A stretch of DNA of 64,000 nt, from the NCBI GenBank assembly GCA_963971305.1, contig CAXARO010000293.1, positions 62,001-126,000 on the forward strand. The letters run 5' to 3'. The notes beneath the pieces were generated by a model. The model did no database searches. It was not told the origin of the DNA and saw nothing but the letters and a program-made list of their open reading frames with translations. Shown here piece by piece: positions 1 through 13,528 of the stretch. Source of the DNA: Arcuatula senhousia. Taxonomy: Eukaryota > Mollusca > Bivalvia > Mytilida > Mytilidae. Within the stretch, counting starts at the first letter, position 1. Each line of letters begins with the position of its first letter. The position numbers and the translations under genes are program-made.

Positions 1-140
1 AGTCAGGTTTTTTTAGTGCTAAACAGTTGTCTAATGTCTATTCTACCTATTTGACCCAAAAATGACAAAAAAATGCAGAACTATTAGACGCGATTGGATT
101 TTTAAGAAATTTACACCGGTCTTTGGTACAGAGTAACCGT

Positions 141-314
141 ATGACCTTGACTGACTTTTCAAGGTCAAATCAACTTAATGACACTATTCCAACACATTTA
201 AACCATTTAAGGGTCTCAGATATAAAAAATGAAAAAAATGAAAATTTATCCCCCCTTTTTCCCAAAAATGTGAAATTTGACATTTTTGCACTAAAAGTGG
301 TCAAAACATGTTAA
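141..314 (+). other. 57-codon open frame of the A monomer, probably not a gene (representative)
   Basis: An ATG-started frame of 57 codons runs from 141 to TAA at 312-314 and repeats in every A monomer; a TTG at 123 would lengthen it to 63 codons. The homologous frame in B monomers has the same length. The predicted peptide begins MTLTDFSRSNQ and ends KVVKTC, has no recognisable domain, signal peptide or membrane segment, and matches nothing I know. Comparing A with B, I count 14 differing codons, of which 13 change the residue, which is not the pattern of a protein under purifying selection. Unit C has a premature stop in this frame. I list it so it is not mistaken for a gene family. Confidence 0.15.
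142..167 (+). promoter_or_regulatory. Inverted AAGGTCA half-sites, spacer 8 (representative, in every A, B and C monomer)
   Basis: TGACCTTGA (142-150) and TCAAGGTCA (159-167) are a perfect 9-bp inverted repeat around an 8-bp spacer. TCAAGGTCA matches the extended half-site known for monomer-binding nuclear receptors of the ERR and FTZ-F1/SF-1 type. This stretch is identical in families A and B and in unit C, and lies in the best conserved part of the monomer. The sequence shows only the motif; receptor binding is not shown. The repeat could equally be conserved because the amplification is recent. Confidence 0.5.
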
Positions 315-376
315 ATGTACTACTTTTAATCATATTTAGTCAAAATCAGATGAAAAAATGTTGACCGGTTCTTATT

Positions 377-409
377 AAGGTCTTTCACGACTACGGTCGT
401 AAAGACCTT
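377..409 (+). repeat. Terminal hairpin of the family A monomer (type 1, representative copy)
   Basis: Thirty-three bases fold into outer arms AAGGTCTTT and AAAGACCTT (9 bp), a single unpaired C on the 5' side, inner arms ACGAC and GTCGT (5 bp), and loop TACG. As plus-strand RNA the tip is C(UACG)G, which fits the known extra-stable UNCG tetraloop class. It is followed by the tail CTAGCAATTCTTCTG and then (ATT)7. The same hairpin is present in every A monomer (377 + 822n in A1; 36374 + 822n in A2; 62895 and 63717 in A3) and every B monomer (13583 + 939n). One copy, at 58572-58604 approximately, carries G to A at 58580 and loses one inner pair. Confidence 0.93.
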
Positions 410-755
410 CTAGCAATTCTTCTGATTATTATTATTATTATTATTTTCTTCCGCCACAAATTTTACTTTTTTGTTTCGCGACATATCATTTCAATACGTA
501 AGGTAGTATACCGGTCATGAAAAACCAATTTAAAAATGAGTCCGCTTAGGGAAACTATTTTTATTTACGCAGTTATCTCCCCTAAAAAATTAAAGCATGT
601 GTCGCATCTCCTCTTAAACTACAATAAAAACACAAAAATTAAAGCATGCAATGTAATAAGGAACTAATAAAGAGGTGAATAGGACAATTTCATAAATTTC
701 AGACTACTTCCTGGTGAAAAATTAAGAGGCGAAAAGTGTCGCGACATAATAAATT

Positions 756-776
756 GCTCAAAATGCAATTTTGAGC
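756..776 (+). repeat. A-specific 9-bp hairpin (representative)
   Basis: GCTCAAAAT (756-764) and ATTTTGAGC (768-776) are perfectly complementary around the loop GCA. The aligned B sequence reads ACCAAAATGG then AATTTTAAGG and does not form this hairpin. The structure therefore arose at the same place where A lacks the B-specific 114 bp, and it recurs every 822 bp in all A arrays. Confidence 0.85.
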
Positions 777-3700
777 TTAACTACATATTATGATCTATTT
801 TTTTCATAAATTTCCATATTTGAGTCAGGTTTTTTTAGTGCTAAACAGTTGTCTAATGTCTATTCTACCTATTTGACCCAAAAATGACAAAAAAATGCAG
901 AACTATTAGACGCGATTGGATTTTTAAGAAATTTACACCGGTCTTTGGTACAGAGTAACCGTATGACCTTGACTGACTTTTCAAGGTCAAATCAACTTAA
1001 TGACACTATTCCAACACATTTAAACCATTTAAGGGTCTCAGATATAAAAAATGAAAAAAATGAAAATTTATCCCCCCTTTTTCCCAAAAATGTGAAATTT
1101 GACATTTTTGCACTAAAAGTGGTCAAAACATGTTAAATGTACTACTTTTAATCATATTTAGTCAAAATCAGATGAAAAAATGTTGACCGGTTCTTATTAA
1201 GGTCTTTCACGACTACGGTCGTAAAGACCTTCTAGCAATTCTTCTGATTATTATTATTATTATTATTTTCTTCCGCCACAAATTTTACTTTTTTGTTTCG
1301 CGACATATCATTTCAATACGTAAGGTAGTATACCGGTCATGAAAAACCAATTTAAAAATGAGTCCGCTTAGGGAAACTATTTTTATTTACGCAGTTATCT
1401 CCCCTAAAAAATTAAAGCATGTGTCGCATCTCCTCTTAAACTACAATAAAAACACAAAAATTAAAGCATGCAATGTAATAAGGAACTAATAAAGAGGTGA
1501 ATAGGACAATTTCATAAATTTCAGACTACTTCCTGGTGAAAAATTAAGAGGCGAAAAGTGTCGCGACATAATAAATTGCTCAAAATGCAATTTTGAGCTT
1601 AACTACATATTATGATCTATTTTTTTCATAAATTTCCATATTTGAGTCAGGTTTTTTTAGTGCTAAACAGTTGTCTAATGTCTATTCTACCTATTTGACC
1701 CAAAAATGACAAAAAAATGCAGAACTATTAGACGCGATTGGATTTTTAAGAAATTTACACCGGTCTTTGGTACAGAGTAACCGTATGACCTTGACTGACT
1801 TTTCAAGGTCAAATCAACTTAATGACACTATTCCAACACATTTAAACCATTTAAGGGTCTCAGATATAAAAAATGAAAAAAATGAAAATTTATCCCCCCT
1901 TTTTCCCAAAAATGTGAAATTTGACATTTTTGCACTAAAAGTGGTCAAAACATGTTAAATGTACTACTTTTAATCATATTTAGTCAAAATCAGATGAAAA
2001 AATGTTGACCGGTTCTTATTAAGGTCTTTCACGACTACGGTCGTAAAGACCTTCTAGCAATTCTTCTGATTATTATTATTATTATTATTTTCTTCCGCCA
2101 CAAATTTTACTTTTTTGTTTCGCGACATATCATTTCAATACGTAAGGTAGTATACCGGTCATGAAAAACCAATTTAAAAATGAGTCCGCTTAGGGAAACT
2201 ATTTTTATTTACGCAGTTATCTCCCCTAAAAAATTAAAGCATGTGTCGCATCTCCTCTTAAACTACAATAAAAACACAAAAATTAAAGCATGCAATGTAA
2301 TAAGGAACTAATAAAGAGGTGAATAGGACAATTTCATAAATTTCAGACTACTTCCTGGTGAAAAATTAAGAGGCGAAAAGTGTCGCGACATAATAAATTG
2401 CTCAAAATGCAATTTTGAGCTTAACTACATATTATGATCTATTTTTTTCATAAATTTCCATATTTGAGTCAGGTTTTTTTAGTGCTAAACAGTTGTCTAA
2501 TGTCTATTCTACCTATTTGACCCAAAAATGACAAAAAAATGCAGAACTATTAGACGCGATTGGATTTTTAAGAAATTTACACCGGTCTTTGGTACAGAGT
2601 AACCGTATGACCTTGACTGACTTTTCAAGGTCAAATCAACTTAATGACACTATTCCAACACATTTAAACCATTTAAGGGTCTCAGATATAAAAAATGAAA
2701 AAAATGAAAATTTATCCCCCCTTTTTCCCAAAAATGTGAAATTTGACATTTTTGCACTAAAAGTGGTCAAAACATGTTAAATGTACTACTTTTAATCATA
2801 TTTAGTCAAAATCAGATGAAAAAATGTTGACCGGTTCTTATTAAGGTCTTTCACGACTACGGTCGTAAAGACCTTCTAGCAATTCTTCTGATTATTATTA
2901 TTATTATTATTTTCTTCCGCCACAAATTTTACTTTTTTGTTTCGCGACATATCATTTCAATACGTAAGGTAGTATACCGGTCATGAAAAACCAATTTAAA
3001 AATGAGTCCGCTTAGGGAAACTATTTTTATTTACGCAGTTATCTCCCCTAAAAAATTAAAGCATGTGTCGCATCTCCTCTTAAACTACAATAAAAACACA
3101 AAAATTAAAGCATGCAATGTAATAAGGAACTAATAAAGAGGTGAATAGGACAATTTCATAAATTTCAGACTACTTCCTGGTGAAAAATTAAGAGGCGAAA
3201 AGTGTCGCGACATAATAAATTGCTCAAAATGCAATTTTGAGCTTAACTACATATTATGATCTATTTTTTTCATAAATTTCCATATTTGAGTCAGGTTTTT
3301 TTAGTGCTAAACAGTTGTCTAATGTCTATTCTACCTATTTGACCCAAAAATGACAAAAAAATGCAGAACTATTAGACGCGATTGGATTTTTAAGAAATTT
3401 ACACCGGTCTTTGGTACAGAGTAACCGTATGACCTTGACTGACTTTTCAAGGTCAAATCAACTTAATGACACTATTCCAACACATTTAAACCATTTAAGG
3501 GTCTCAGATATAAAAAATGAAAAAAATGAAAATTTATCCCCCCTTTTTCCCAAAAATGTGAAATTTGACATTTTTGCACTAAAAGTGGTCAAAACATGTT
3601 AAATGTACTACTTTTAATCATATTTAGTCAAAATCAGATGAAAAAATGTTGACCGGTTCTTATTAAGGTCTTTCACGACTACGGTCGTAAAGACCTTCTA

Positions 3701-6700
3701 GCAATTCTTCTGATTATTATTATTATTATTATTTTCTTCCGCCACAAATTTTACTTTTTTGTTTCGCGACATATCATTTCAATACGTAAGGTAGTATACC
3801 GGTCATGAAAAACCAATTTAAAAATGAGTCCGCTTAGGGAAACTATTTTTATTTACGCAGTTATCTCCCCTAAAAAATTAAAGCATGTGTCGCATCTCCT
3901 CTTAAACTACAATAAAAACACAAAAATTAAAGCATGCAATGTAATAAGGAACTAATAAAGAGGTGAATAGGACAATTTCATAAATTTCAGACTACTTCCT
4001 GGTGAAAAATTAAGAGGCGAAAAGTGTCGCGACATAATAAATTGCTCAAAATGCAATTTTGAGCTTAACTACATATTATGATCTATTTTTTTCATAAATT
4101 TCCATATTTGAGTCAGGTTTTTTTAGTGCTAAACAGTTGTCTAATGTCTATTCTACCTATTTGACCCAAAAATGACAAAAAAATGCAGAACTATTAGACG
4201 CGATTGGATTTTTAAGAAATTTACACCGGTCTTTGGTACAGAGTAACCGTATGACCTTGACTGACTTTTCAAGGTCAAATCAACTTAATGACACTATTCC
4301 AACACATTTAAACCATTTAAGGGTCTCAGATATAAAAAATGAAAAAAATGAAAATTTATCCCCCCTTTTTCCCAAAAATGTGAAATTTGACATTTTTGCA
4401 CTAAAAGTGGTCAAAACATGTTAAATGTACTACTTTTAATCATATTTAGTCAAAATCAGATGAAAAAATGTTGACCGGTTCTTATTAAGGTCTTTCACGA
4501 CTACGGTCGTAAAGACCTTCTAGCAATTCTTCTGATTATTATTATTATTATTATTTTCTTCCGCCACAAATTTTACTTTTTTGTTTCGCGACATATCATT
4601 TCAATACGTAAGGTAGTATACCGGTCATGAAAAACCAATTTAAAAATGAGTCCGCTTAGGGAAACTATTTTTATTTACGCAGTTATCTCCCCTAAAAAAT
4701 TAAAGCATGTGTCGCATCTCCTCTTAAACTACAATAAAAACACAAAAATTAAAGCATGCAATGTAATAAGGAACTAATAAAGAGGTGAATAGGACAATTT
4801 CATAAATTTCAGACTACTTCCTGGTGAAAAATTAAGAGGCGAAAAGTGTCGCGACATAATAAATTGCTCAAAATGCAATTTTGAGCTTAACTACATATTA
4901 TGATCTATTTTTTTCATAAATTTCCATATTTGAGTCAGGTTTTTTTAGTGCTAAACAGTTGTCTAATGTCTATTCTACCTATTTGACCCAAAAATGACAA
5001 AAAAATGCAGAACTATTAGACGCGATTGGATTTTTAAGAAATTTACACCAGTCTTTGGTACAGAGTAACCGTATGACCTTGACTGACTTTTCAAGGTCAA
5101 ATCAACTTAATGACACTATTCCAACACATTTAAACCATTTAAGGGTCTCAGATATAAAAAATGAAAAAAATGAAAATTTATCCCCCCTTTTTCCCAAAAA
5201 TGTGAAATTTGACATTTTTGCACTAAAAGTGGTCAAAACATGTTAAATGTACTACTTTTAATCATATTTAGTCAAAATCAGATGAAAAAATGTTGACCGG
5301 TTCTTATTAAGGTCTTTCACGACTACGGTCGTAAAGACCTTCTAGCAATTCTTCTGATTATTATTATTATTATTATTTTCTTCCGCCACAAATTTTACTT
5401 TTTTGTTTCGCGACATATCATTTCAATACGTAAGGTAGTATACCGGTCATGAAAAACCAATTTAAAAATGAGTCCGCTTAGGGAAACTATTTTTATTTAC
5501 GCAGTTATCTCCCCTAAAAAATTAAAGCATGTGTCGCATCTCCTCTTAAACTACAATAAAAACACAAAAATTAAAGCATGCAATGTAATAAGGAACTAAT
5601 AAAGAGGTGAATAGGACAATTTCATAAATTTCAGACTACTTCCTGGTGAAAAATTAAGAGGCGAAAAGTGTCGCGACATAATAAATTGCTCAAAATGCAA
5701 TTTTGAGCTTAACTACATATTATGATCTATTTTTTTCATTAATTTCCATATTTGAGTCAGGTTTTTTTAGTGCTAAACAGTTGTCTAATGTCTATTCTAC
5801 CTATTTGACCCAAAAATGACAAAAAAATGCAGAACTATTAGACGCGATTGGATTTTTAAGAAATTTACACCGGTCTTTGGTACAGAGTAACCGTATGACC
5901 TTGACTGACTTTTCAAGGTCAAATCAACTTAATGACACTATTCCAACACATTTAAACCATTTAAGGGTCTCAGATATAAAAAATGAAAAAAATGAAAATT
6001 TATCCCCCCTTTTTCCCAAAAATGTGAAATTTGACATTTTTGCACTAAAAGTGGTCAAAACATGTTAAATGTACTACTTTTAATCATATTTAGTCAAAAT
6101 CAGATGAAAAAATGTTGACCGGTTCTTATTAAGGTCTTTCACGACTACGGTCGTAAAGACCTTCTAGCAATTCTTCTGATTATTATTATTATTATTATTT
6201 TCTTCCGCCACAAATTTTACTTTTTTGTTTCGCGACATATCATTTCAATACGTAAGGTAGTATACCGGTCATGAAAAACCAATTTAAAAATGAGTCCGCT
6301 TAGGGAAACTATTTTTATTTACGCAGTTATCTCCCCTAAAAAATTAAAGCATGTGTCGCATCTCCTCTTAAACTACAATAAAAACACAAAAATTAAAGCA
6401 TGCAATGTAATAAGGAACTAATAAAGAGGTGAATAGGACAATTTCATAAATTTCAGACTACTTCCTGGTGAAAAATTAAGAGGCGAAAAGTGTCGCGACA
6501 TAATAAATTGCTCAAAATGCAATTTTGAGCTTAACTACATATTATGATCTATTTTTTTCATAAATTTCCATATTTGAGTCAGGTTTTTTTAGTGCTAAAC
6601 AGTTGTCTAATGTCTATTCTACCTATTTGACCCAAAAATGACAAAAAAATGCAGAACTATTAGACGCGATTGGATTTTTAAGAAATTTACACCGGTCTTT

Positions 6701-9700
6701 GGTACAGAGTAACCGTATGACCTTGACTGACTTTTCAAGGTCAAATCAACTTAATGACACTATTCCAACACATTTAAACCATTTAAGGGTCTCAGATATA
6801 AAAAATGAAAAAAATGAAAATTTATCCCCCCTTTTTCCCAAAAATGTGAAATTTGACATTTTTGCACTAAAAGTGGTCAAAACATGTTAAATGTACTACT
6901 TTTAATCATATTTAGTCAAAATCAGATGAAAAAATGTTGACCGGTTCTTATTAAGGTCTTTCACGACTACGGTCGTAAAGACCTTCTAGCAATTCTTCTG
7001 ATTATTATTATTATTATTATTTTCTTCCGCCACAAATTTTACTTTTTTGTTTCGCGACATATCATTTCAATACGTAAGGTAGTATACCGGTCATGAAAAA
7101 CCAATTTAAAAATGAGTCCGCTTAGGGAAACTATTTTTATTTACGCAGTTATCTCCCCTAAAAAATTAAAGCATGTGTCGCATCTCCTCTTAAACTACAA
7201 TAAAAACACAAAAATTAAAGCATGCAATGTAATAAGGAACTAATAAAGAGGTGAATAGGACAATTTCATAAATTTCAGACTACTTCCTGGTGAAAAATTA
7301 AGAGGCGAAAAGTGTCGCGACATAATAAATTGCTCAAAATGCAATTTTGAGCTTAACTACATATTATGATCTATTTTTTTCATAAATTTCCATATTTGAG
7401 TCAGGTTTTTTTAGTGCTAAACAGTTGTCTAATGTCTATTCTACCTATTTGACCCAAAAATGACAAAAAAATGCAGAACTATTAGACGCGATTGGATTTT
7501 TAAGAAATTTACACCGGTCTTTGGTACAGAGTAACCGTATGACCTTGACTGACTTTTCAAGGTCAAATCAACTTAATGACACTATTCCAACACATTTAAA
7601 CCATTTAAGGGTCTCAGATATAAAAAATGAAAAAAATGAAAATTTATCCCCCCTTTTTCCCAAAAATGTGAAATTTGACATTTTTGCACTAAAAGTGGTC
7701 AAAACATGTTAAATGTACTACTTTTAATCATATTTAGTCAAAATCAGATGAAAAAATGTTGACCGGTTCTTATTAAGGTCTTTCACGACTACGGTCGTAA
7801 AGACCTTCTAGCAATTCTTCTGATTATTATTATTATTATTATTTTCTTCCGCCACAAATTTTACTTTTTTGTTTCGCGACATATCATTTCAATACGTAAG
7901 GTAGTATACCGGTCATGAAAAACCAATTTAAAAATGAGTCCGCTTAGGGAAACTATTTTTATTTACGCAGTTATCTCCCCTAAAAAATTAAAGCATGTGT
8001 CGCATCTCCTCTTAAACTACAATAAAAACACAAAAATTAAAGCATGCAATGTAATAAGGAACTAATAAAGAGGTGAATAGGACAATTTCATAAATTTCAG
8101 ACTACTTCCTGGTGAAAAATTAAGAGGCGAAAAGTGTCGCGACATAATAAATTGCTCAAAATGCAATTTTGAGCTTAACTACATATTATGATCTATTTTT
8201 TTCATAAATTTCCATATTTGAGTCAGGTTTTTTTAGTGCTAAACAGTTGTCTAATGTCTATTCTACCTATTTGACCCAAAAATGACAAAAAAATGCAGAA
8301 CTATTAGACGCGATTGGATTTTTAAGAAATTTACACCGGTCTTTGGTACAGAGTAACCGTATGACCTTGACTGACTTTTCAAGGTCAAATCAACTTAATG
8401 ACACTATTCCAACACATTTAAACCATTTAAGGGTCTCAGATATAAAAAATGAAAAAAATGAAAATTTATCCCCCCTTTTTCCCAAAAATGTGAAATTTGA
8501 CATTTTTGCACTAAAAGTGGTCAAAACATGTTAAATGTACTACTTTTAATCATATTTAGTCAAAATCAGATGAAAAAATGTTGACCGGTTCTTATTAAGG
8601 TCTTTCACGACTACGGTCGTAAAGACCTTCTAGCAATTCTTCTGATTATTATTATTATTATTATTTTCTTCCGCCACAAATTTTACTTTTTTGTTTCGCG
8701 ACATATCATTTCAATACGTAAGGTAGTATACCGGTCATGAAAAACCAATTTAAAAATGAGTCCGCTTAGGGAAACTATTTTTATTTACGCAGTTATCTCC
8801 CCTAAAAAATTAAAGCATGTGTCGCATCTCCTCTTAAACTACAATAAAAACACAAAAATTAAAGCATGCAATGTAATAAGGAACTAATAAAGAGGTGAAT
8901 AGGACAATTTCATAAATTTCAGACTACTTCCTGGTGAAAAATTAAGAGGCGAAAAGTGTCGCGACATAATAAATTGCTCAAAATGCAATTTTGAGCTTAA
9001 CTACATATTATGATCTATTTTTTTCATAAATTTCCATATTTGAGTCAGGTTTTTTTAGTGCTAAACAGTTGTCTAATGTCTATTCTACCTATTTGACCCA
9101 AAAATGACAAAAAAATGCAGAACTATTAGACGCGATTGGATTTTTAAGAAATTTACACCGGTCTTTGGTACAGAGTAACCGTATGACCTTGACTGACTTT
9201 TCAAGGTCAAATCAACTTAATGACACTATTCCAACACATTTAAACCATTTAAGGGTCTCAGATATAAAAAATGAAAAAAATGAAAATTTATCCCCCCTTT
9301 TTCCCAAAAATGTGAAATTTGACATTTTTGCACTAAAAGTGGTCAAAACATGTTAAATGTACTACTTTTAATCATATTTAGTCAAAATCAGATGAAAAAA
9401 TGTTGACCGGTTCTTATTAAGGTCTTTCACGACTACGGTCGTAAAGACCTTCTAGCAATTCTTCTGATTATTATTATTATTATTATTTTCTTCCGCCACA
9501 AATTTTACTTTTTTGTTTCGCGACATATCATTTCAATACGTAAGGTAGTATACCGGTCATGAAAAACCAATTTAAAAATGAGTCCGCTTAGGGAAACTAT
9601 TTTTATTTACGCAGTTATCTCCCCTAAAAAATTAAAGCATGTGTCGCATCTCCTCTTAAACTACAATAAAAACACAAAAATTAAAGCATGCAATGTAATA

Positions 9701-12700
9701 AGGAACTAATAAAGAGGTGAATAGGACAATTTCATAAATTTCAGACTACTTCCTGGTGAAAAATTAAGAGGCGAAAAGTGTCGCGACATAATAAATTGCT
9801 CAAAATGCAATTTTGAGCTTAACTACATATTATGATCTATTTTTTTCATAAATTTCCATATTTGAGTCAGGTTTTTTTAGTGCTAAACAGTTGTCTAATG
9901 TCTATTCTACCTATTTGACCCAAAAATGACAAAAAAATGCAGAACTATTAGACGCGATTGGATTTTTAAGAAATTTACACCGGTCTTTGGTACAGAGTAA
10001 CCGTATGACCTTGACTGACTTTTCAAGGTCAAATCAACTTAATGACACTATTCCAACACATTTAAACCATTTAAGGGTCTCAGATATAAAAAATGAAAAA
10101 AATGAAAATTTATCCCCCCTTTTTCCCAAAAATGTGAAATTTGACATTTTTGCACTAAAAGTGGTCAAAACATGTTAAATGTACTACTTTTAATCATATT
10201 TAGTCAAAATCAGATGAAAAAATGTTGACCGGTTCTTATTAAGGTCTTTCACGACTACGGTCGTAAAGACCTTCTAGCAATTCTTCTGATTATTATTATT
10301 ATTATTATTTTCTTCCGCCACAAATTTTACTTTTTTGTTTCGCGACATATCATTTCAATACGTAAGGTAGTATACCGGTCATGAAAAACCAATTTAAAAA
10401 TGAGTCCGCTTAGGGAAACTATTTTTATTTACGCAGTTATCTCCCCTAAAAAATTAAAGCATGTGTCGCATCTCCTCTTAAACTACAATAAAAACACAAA
10501 AATTAAAGCATGCAATGTAATAAGGAACTAATAAAGAGGTGAATAGGACAATTTCATAAATTTCAGACTACTTCCTGGTGAAAAATTAAGAGGCGAAAAG
10601 TGTCGCGACATAATAAATTGCTCAAAATGCAATTTTGAGCTTAACTACATATTATGATCTATTTTTTTCATAAATTTCCATATTTGAGTCAGGTTTTTTT
10701 AGTGCTAAACAGTTGTCTAATGTCTATTCTACCTATTTGACCCAAAAATGACAAAAAAATGCAGAACTATTAGACGCGATTGGATTTTTAAGAAATTTAC
10801 ACCGGTCTTTGGTACAGAGTAACCGTATGACCTTGACTGACTTTTCAAGGTCAAATCAACTTAATGACACTATTCCAACACATTTAAACCATTTAAGGGT
10901 CTCAGATATAAAAAATGAAAAAAATGAAAATTTATCCCCCCTTTTTCCCAAAAATGTGAAATTTGACATTTTTGCACTAAAAGTGGTCAAAACATGTTAA
11001 ATGTACTACTTTTAATCATATTTAGTCAAAATCAGATGAAAAAATGTTGACCGGTTCTTATTAAGGTCTTTCACGACTACGGTCGTAAAGACCTTCTAGC
11101 AATTCTTCTGATTATTATTATTATTATTATTTTCTTCCGCCACAAATTTTACTTTTTTGTTTCGCGACATATCATTTCAATACGTAAGGTAGTATACCGG
11201 TCATGAAAAACCAATTTAAAAATGAGTCCGCTTAGGGAAACTATTTTTATTTACGCAGTTATCTCCCCTAAAAAATTAAAGCATGTGTCGCATCTCCTCT
11301 TAAACTACAATAAAAACACAAAAATTAAAGCATGCAATGTAATAAGGAACTAATAAAGAGGTGAATAGGACAATTTCATAAATTTCAGACTACTTCCTGG
11401 TGAAAAATTAAGAGGCGAAAAGTGTCGCGACATAATAAATTGCTCAAAATGCAATTTTGAGCTTAACTACATATTATGATCTATTTTTTTCATAAATTTC
11501 CATATTTGAGTCAGGTTTTTTTAGTGCTAAACAGTTGTCTAATGTCTATTCTACCTATTTGACCCAAAAATGACAAAAAAATGCAGAACTATTAGACGCG
11601 ATTGGATTTTTAAGAAATTTACACCGGTCTTTGGTACAGAGTAACCGTATGACCTTGACTGACTTTTCAAGGTCAAATCAACTTAATGACACTATTCCAA
11701 CACATTTAAACCATTTAAGGGTCTCAGATATAAAAAATGAAAAAAATGAAAATTTATCCCCCCTTTTTCCCAAAAATGTGAAATTTGACATTTTTGCACT
11801 AAAAGTGGTCAAAACATGTTAAATGTACTACTTTTAATCATATTTAGTCAAAATCAGATGAAAAAATGTTGACCGGTTCTTATTAAGGTCTTTCACGACT
11901 ACGGTCGTAAAGACCTTCTAGCAATTCTTCTGATTATTATTATTATTATTATTTTCTTCCGCCACAAATTTTACTTTTTTGTTTCGCGACATATCATTTC
12001 AATACGTAAGGTAGTATACCGGTCATGAAAAACCAATTTAAAAATGAGTCCGCTTAGGGAAACTATTTTTATTTACGCAGTTATCTCCCCTAAAAAATTA
12101 AAGCATGTGTCGCATCTCCTCTTAAACTACAATAAAAACACAAAAATTAAAGCATGCAATGTAATAAGGAACTAATAAAGAGGTGAATAGGACAATTTCA
12201 TAAATTTCAGACTACTTCCTGGTGAAAAATTAAGAGGCGAAAAGTGTCGCGACATAATAAATTGCTCAAAATGCAATTTTGAGCTTAACTACATATTATG
12301 ATCTATTTTTTTCATAAATTTCCATATTTGAGTCAGGTTTTTTTAGTGCTAAACAGTTGTCTAATGTCTATTCTACCTATTTGACCCAAAAATGACAAAA
12401 AAATGCAGAACTATTAGACGCGATTGGATTTTTAAGAAATTTACACCGGTCTTTGGTACAGAGTAACCGTATGACCTTGACTGACTTTTCAAGGTCAAAT
12501 CAACTTAATGACACTATTCCAACACATTTAAACCATTTAAGGGTCTCAGATATAAAAAATGAAAAAAATGAAAATTTATCCCCCCTTTTTCCCAAAAATG
12601 TGAAATTTGACATTTTTGCACTAAAAGTGGTCAAAACATGTTAAATGTACTACTTTTAATCATATTTAGTCAAAATCAGATGAAAAAATGTTGACCGGTT

Positions 12701-13528
12701 CTTATTAAGGTCTTTCACGACTACGGTCGTAAAGACCTTCTAGCAATTCTTCTGATTATTATTATTATTATTATTTTCTTCCGCCACAAATTTTACTTTT
12801 TTGTTTCGCGACATATCATTTCAATACGTAAGGTAGTATACCGGTCATGAAAAACCAATTTAAAAATGAGTCCGCTTAGGGAAACTATTTTTATTTACGC
12901 AGTTATCTCCCCTAAAAAATTAAAGCATGTGTCGCATCTCCTCTTAAACTACAATAAAAACACAAAAATTAAAGCATGCAATGTAATAAGGAACTAATAA
13001 AGAGGTGAATAGGACAATTTCATAAATTTCAGACTACTTCCTGGTGAAAAATTAAGAGGCGAAAAGTGTCGCGACATAATAAATTGCTCAAAATGCAATT
13101 TTGAGCTTAACTACATATTATGATCTATTTTTTTCATAAATTTCCATATTTGAGTCAGGTTTTTTTAGTGCTAAACAGTTGTCTAATGTCTATTCTACCT
13201 ATTTGACCCAAAAATGACAAAAAAATGCAGAACTATTAGACGCGATTGGATTTTTAAGAAATTTACACCGGTCTTTGGTACAGAGTAACCGTATGACCTT
13301 GACTGACTTTTCAAGGTCAAATCAACTTAATGACACTATTCCAACACATTTAAACCATTTAAGGGTCTCAGATATAAAAAATGAAAAAAATGAAAATTTA
13401 TCCCCCCTTTTTCCCAAAAATGTGAAATTTGACATTTTTGCACTAAAAGTGGTCAAAACATGTTAAATGTACTACTTTTAATCATATTTAGTCAAAATCA
13501 GATGAAAAAATGTTGACCGGTTCTTATT

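Noticed and set aside
123..314. 63-residue frames repeated every 822 bp as a tandem gene family
   Set aside because: They start at TTG, have no recognisable domain, differ between A and B almost only by residue-changing substitutions, and are by-products of the satellite monomer.
420..445. ATT microsatellite as a polymorphic marker
   Set aside because: It has constant length (seven units) in all array monomers I checked, so it is part of the monomer and not an independent expanding repeat.
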